From assembly GCA_009776345.1 (NCBI GenBank), contig WRLS01000120.1, positions 1-6,208 on the forward strand: DNA of 6,208 nt, written 5' to 3'. The notes under the pieces are model-generated. The model was given only the letters and a program-made list of their open reading frames with translations, did no database searches and was not told where the DNA came from. Each line of letters opens with the position of its first letter. The stretch's first letter is position 1. Positions 5,895 to 6,208 of the stretch are shown piece by piece. Position numbers and translations under genes: made by a program. This DNA is from Oscillospiraceae bacterium. Its GTDB lineage: Bacteria > Bacillota > Clostridia > Oscillospirales > Ruminococcaceae.

Positions 5895-5994
5895 GCGCAG
5901 GATTTAGGTTTTAGGATTGAGGATTTAGGAAGGGAAGGATTTATAAGCTCCGTCCTTTTCCTGAAATCTGAAACCTTATTCCTAAAACCTGCGC
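5895..5994. repeat. Heptamer-array inverted repeat, copy B (complete)
   Basis: Capped by GCGCAG (5895-5900). The left arm has four contiguous 7-base units: GATTTAG (5901-5907), GTTTTAG (5908-5914), GATTGAG (5915-5921) and GATTTAG (5922-5928), then GAAGGGAAGGA. The right arm has four more on the opposite strand, which as reverse complements read ATTTCAG (5961-5967), GTTTCAG (5968-5974), GAATAAG (5975-5981) and GTTTTAG (5982-5988), and is closed by CTGCGC (5989-5994). The arms can pair only imperfectly (nine mismatches over the four unit pairs), yet both keep the 7-base register. The core is closely similar to that of copy A at 467-546. Confidence 0.8.
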
Positions 5995-6001
5995 GAAGCG
6001 C

Positions 6002-6174
6002 AAAACACCCGTCACGAAGCGATAAATCGCTTCGCGCCACCCTCTTTAAAAAGAGGGTACGTCCTAAAATTGCTTTGCGCTTTTTGATGAAAAGATAAAT
6101 CTTATTGTAGCCTTACCCTCTTTTTTAAAGAGGGTGGCTTCAAAGCGGCTTGCCGCTTTGAAGACGGGTGTTTT
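6002..6174. repeat. Nested palindromic element with two side hairpins
   Basis: Outer 12-bp inverted repeats AAAACACCCGTC (6002-6013) and GACGGGTGTTTT (6163-6174) enclose inner 12-bp inverted repeats GCCACCCTCTTT (6036-6047) and AAAGAGGGTGGC (6127-6138). Between them sit different local hairpins: CGAAGCGAT / ATCGCTTCG (6015-6034) on the left and TTCAAAGCGGC / GCCGCTTTGAA (6139-6162) on the right. The inner repeats can also form local stems (6039-6058 and 6115-6135), giving alternative folds. No reading frame is carried. The shape is that of a small non-autonomous palindromic element; mobility is not shown. Confidence 0.7.
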
Positions 6175-6188
6175 GGTGTTTTGTATTC

Positions 6189-6208
6189 GCGCAGGTTTTA
6201 GGATTGAG
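6189..6208. repeat. Heptamer-array inverted repeat, copy C (cut by window edge)
   Basis: GCGCAG (6189-6194) is followed by GTTTTAG (6195-6201) and GATTGAG (6202-6208), after which the window ends. Cap and units match the start of copy B, so this is the left arm of a third family member. Confidence 0.65.

Larger units (their letters stand above)
5812..6208. other. Gene-free repeat region upstream of the operon-like run
   Basis: No credible gene is seen. From the reductase start outward it contains a possible promoter (5849-5877), a complete heptamer-array inverted repeat (5895-5994), a nested palindromic element (6002-6174), and the beginning of another heptamer array cut off by the window edge (6189-6208). 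Open frames crossing it run through the repeats and lack family resemblance. Confidence 0.7.

Noticed and set aside
5899..5988. CRISPR array
   Set aside because: The repeating unit is 7 bases, contiguous and inverted between arms; there are no spacers.
5669..6040. Minus-strand 123-residue frame crossing the reductase start and copy B
   Set aside because: It overlaps the N-terminal part of the reductase in another frame and runs through the heptamer repeat.
6039..6058. Intrinsic terminator
   Set aside because: The stem ACCCTCTTT / AAAGAGGGT is followed by ACGTCC rather than a T-run, and no gene ends here.
6002..6174. Complete insertion sequence
   Set aside because: It has terminal inverted repeats but no transposase frame and no clear target-site duplication.

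Overview
The window reads as chromosomal DNA of an anaerobic, moderately GC-rich Clostridia-type Bacillota. The best lineage clue is a gene fusing IspH (MEP isoprenoid pathway) to four ribosomal-protein-S1 domains, an architecture typical of Clostridia. A ferredoxin-tailed aldo/keto reductase and purine-rich Shine-Dalgarno sites (AGGAGG, GGAGG, GGGGAGA) agree. No species-level assignment is possible from the sequence.

All five credible genes lie on the minus strand, so transcription runs from right to left: an aldo/keto reductase (4831-5811), the ispH-S1 fusion (2772-4811), an unrecognised 85-residue protein (2458-2715), an ImmA/IrrE-type zinc peptidase (1835-2452) and an aldo/keto reductase with two C-terminal 4Fe-4S motifs (607-1752). 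Gaps are 19, 56, 5 and 82 bases, with no convincing intrinsic terminator between them, so a single operon-like run is plausible. A weak candidate promoter sits just upstream of the first gene.

The central pair (1835-2715) looks like an insertion into this run. Sampled lines are about 40% GC, against about 62% in sampled ispH-S1 lines. The pair is tightly coupled and includes a phage/mobile-element-associated peptidase family. The two reductases share their N-terminal pattern (MQYxxLGRTG), but only the upstream one keeps the classical Asp-Tyr-Lys-His active site. The Fe-S one has lost Tyr, Lys and His at the aligned positions.

Both ends of the window (1-606 and 5812-6208) hold no gene and are packed with palindromes. 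Three copies (two complete, one cut by the right edge) belong to a family of inverted repeats whose arms are in-register arrays of a 7-base unit, roughly G(A/T)nTnAG, capped by GCGCAG. Between two of these copies lies a nested palindromic element. There, fixed flanks (AAAACACCCGTC and GCCACCCTCTTT) surround hairpins of different sequence, and a shorter relative is found at the left end. Further hairpins with shared edges (AATTWCGGG and CCCCTAC) lie at 371-454. These repeat families are the least conventional content of the window.
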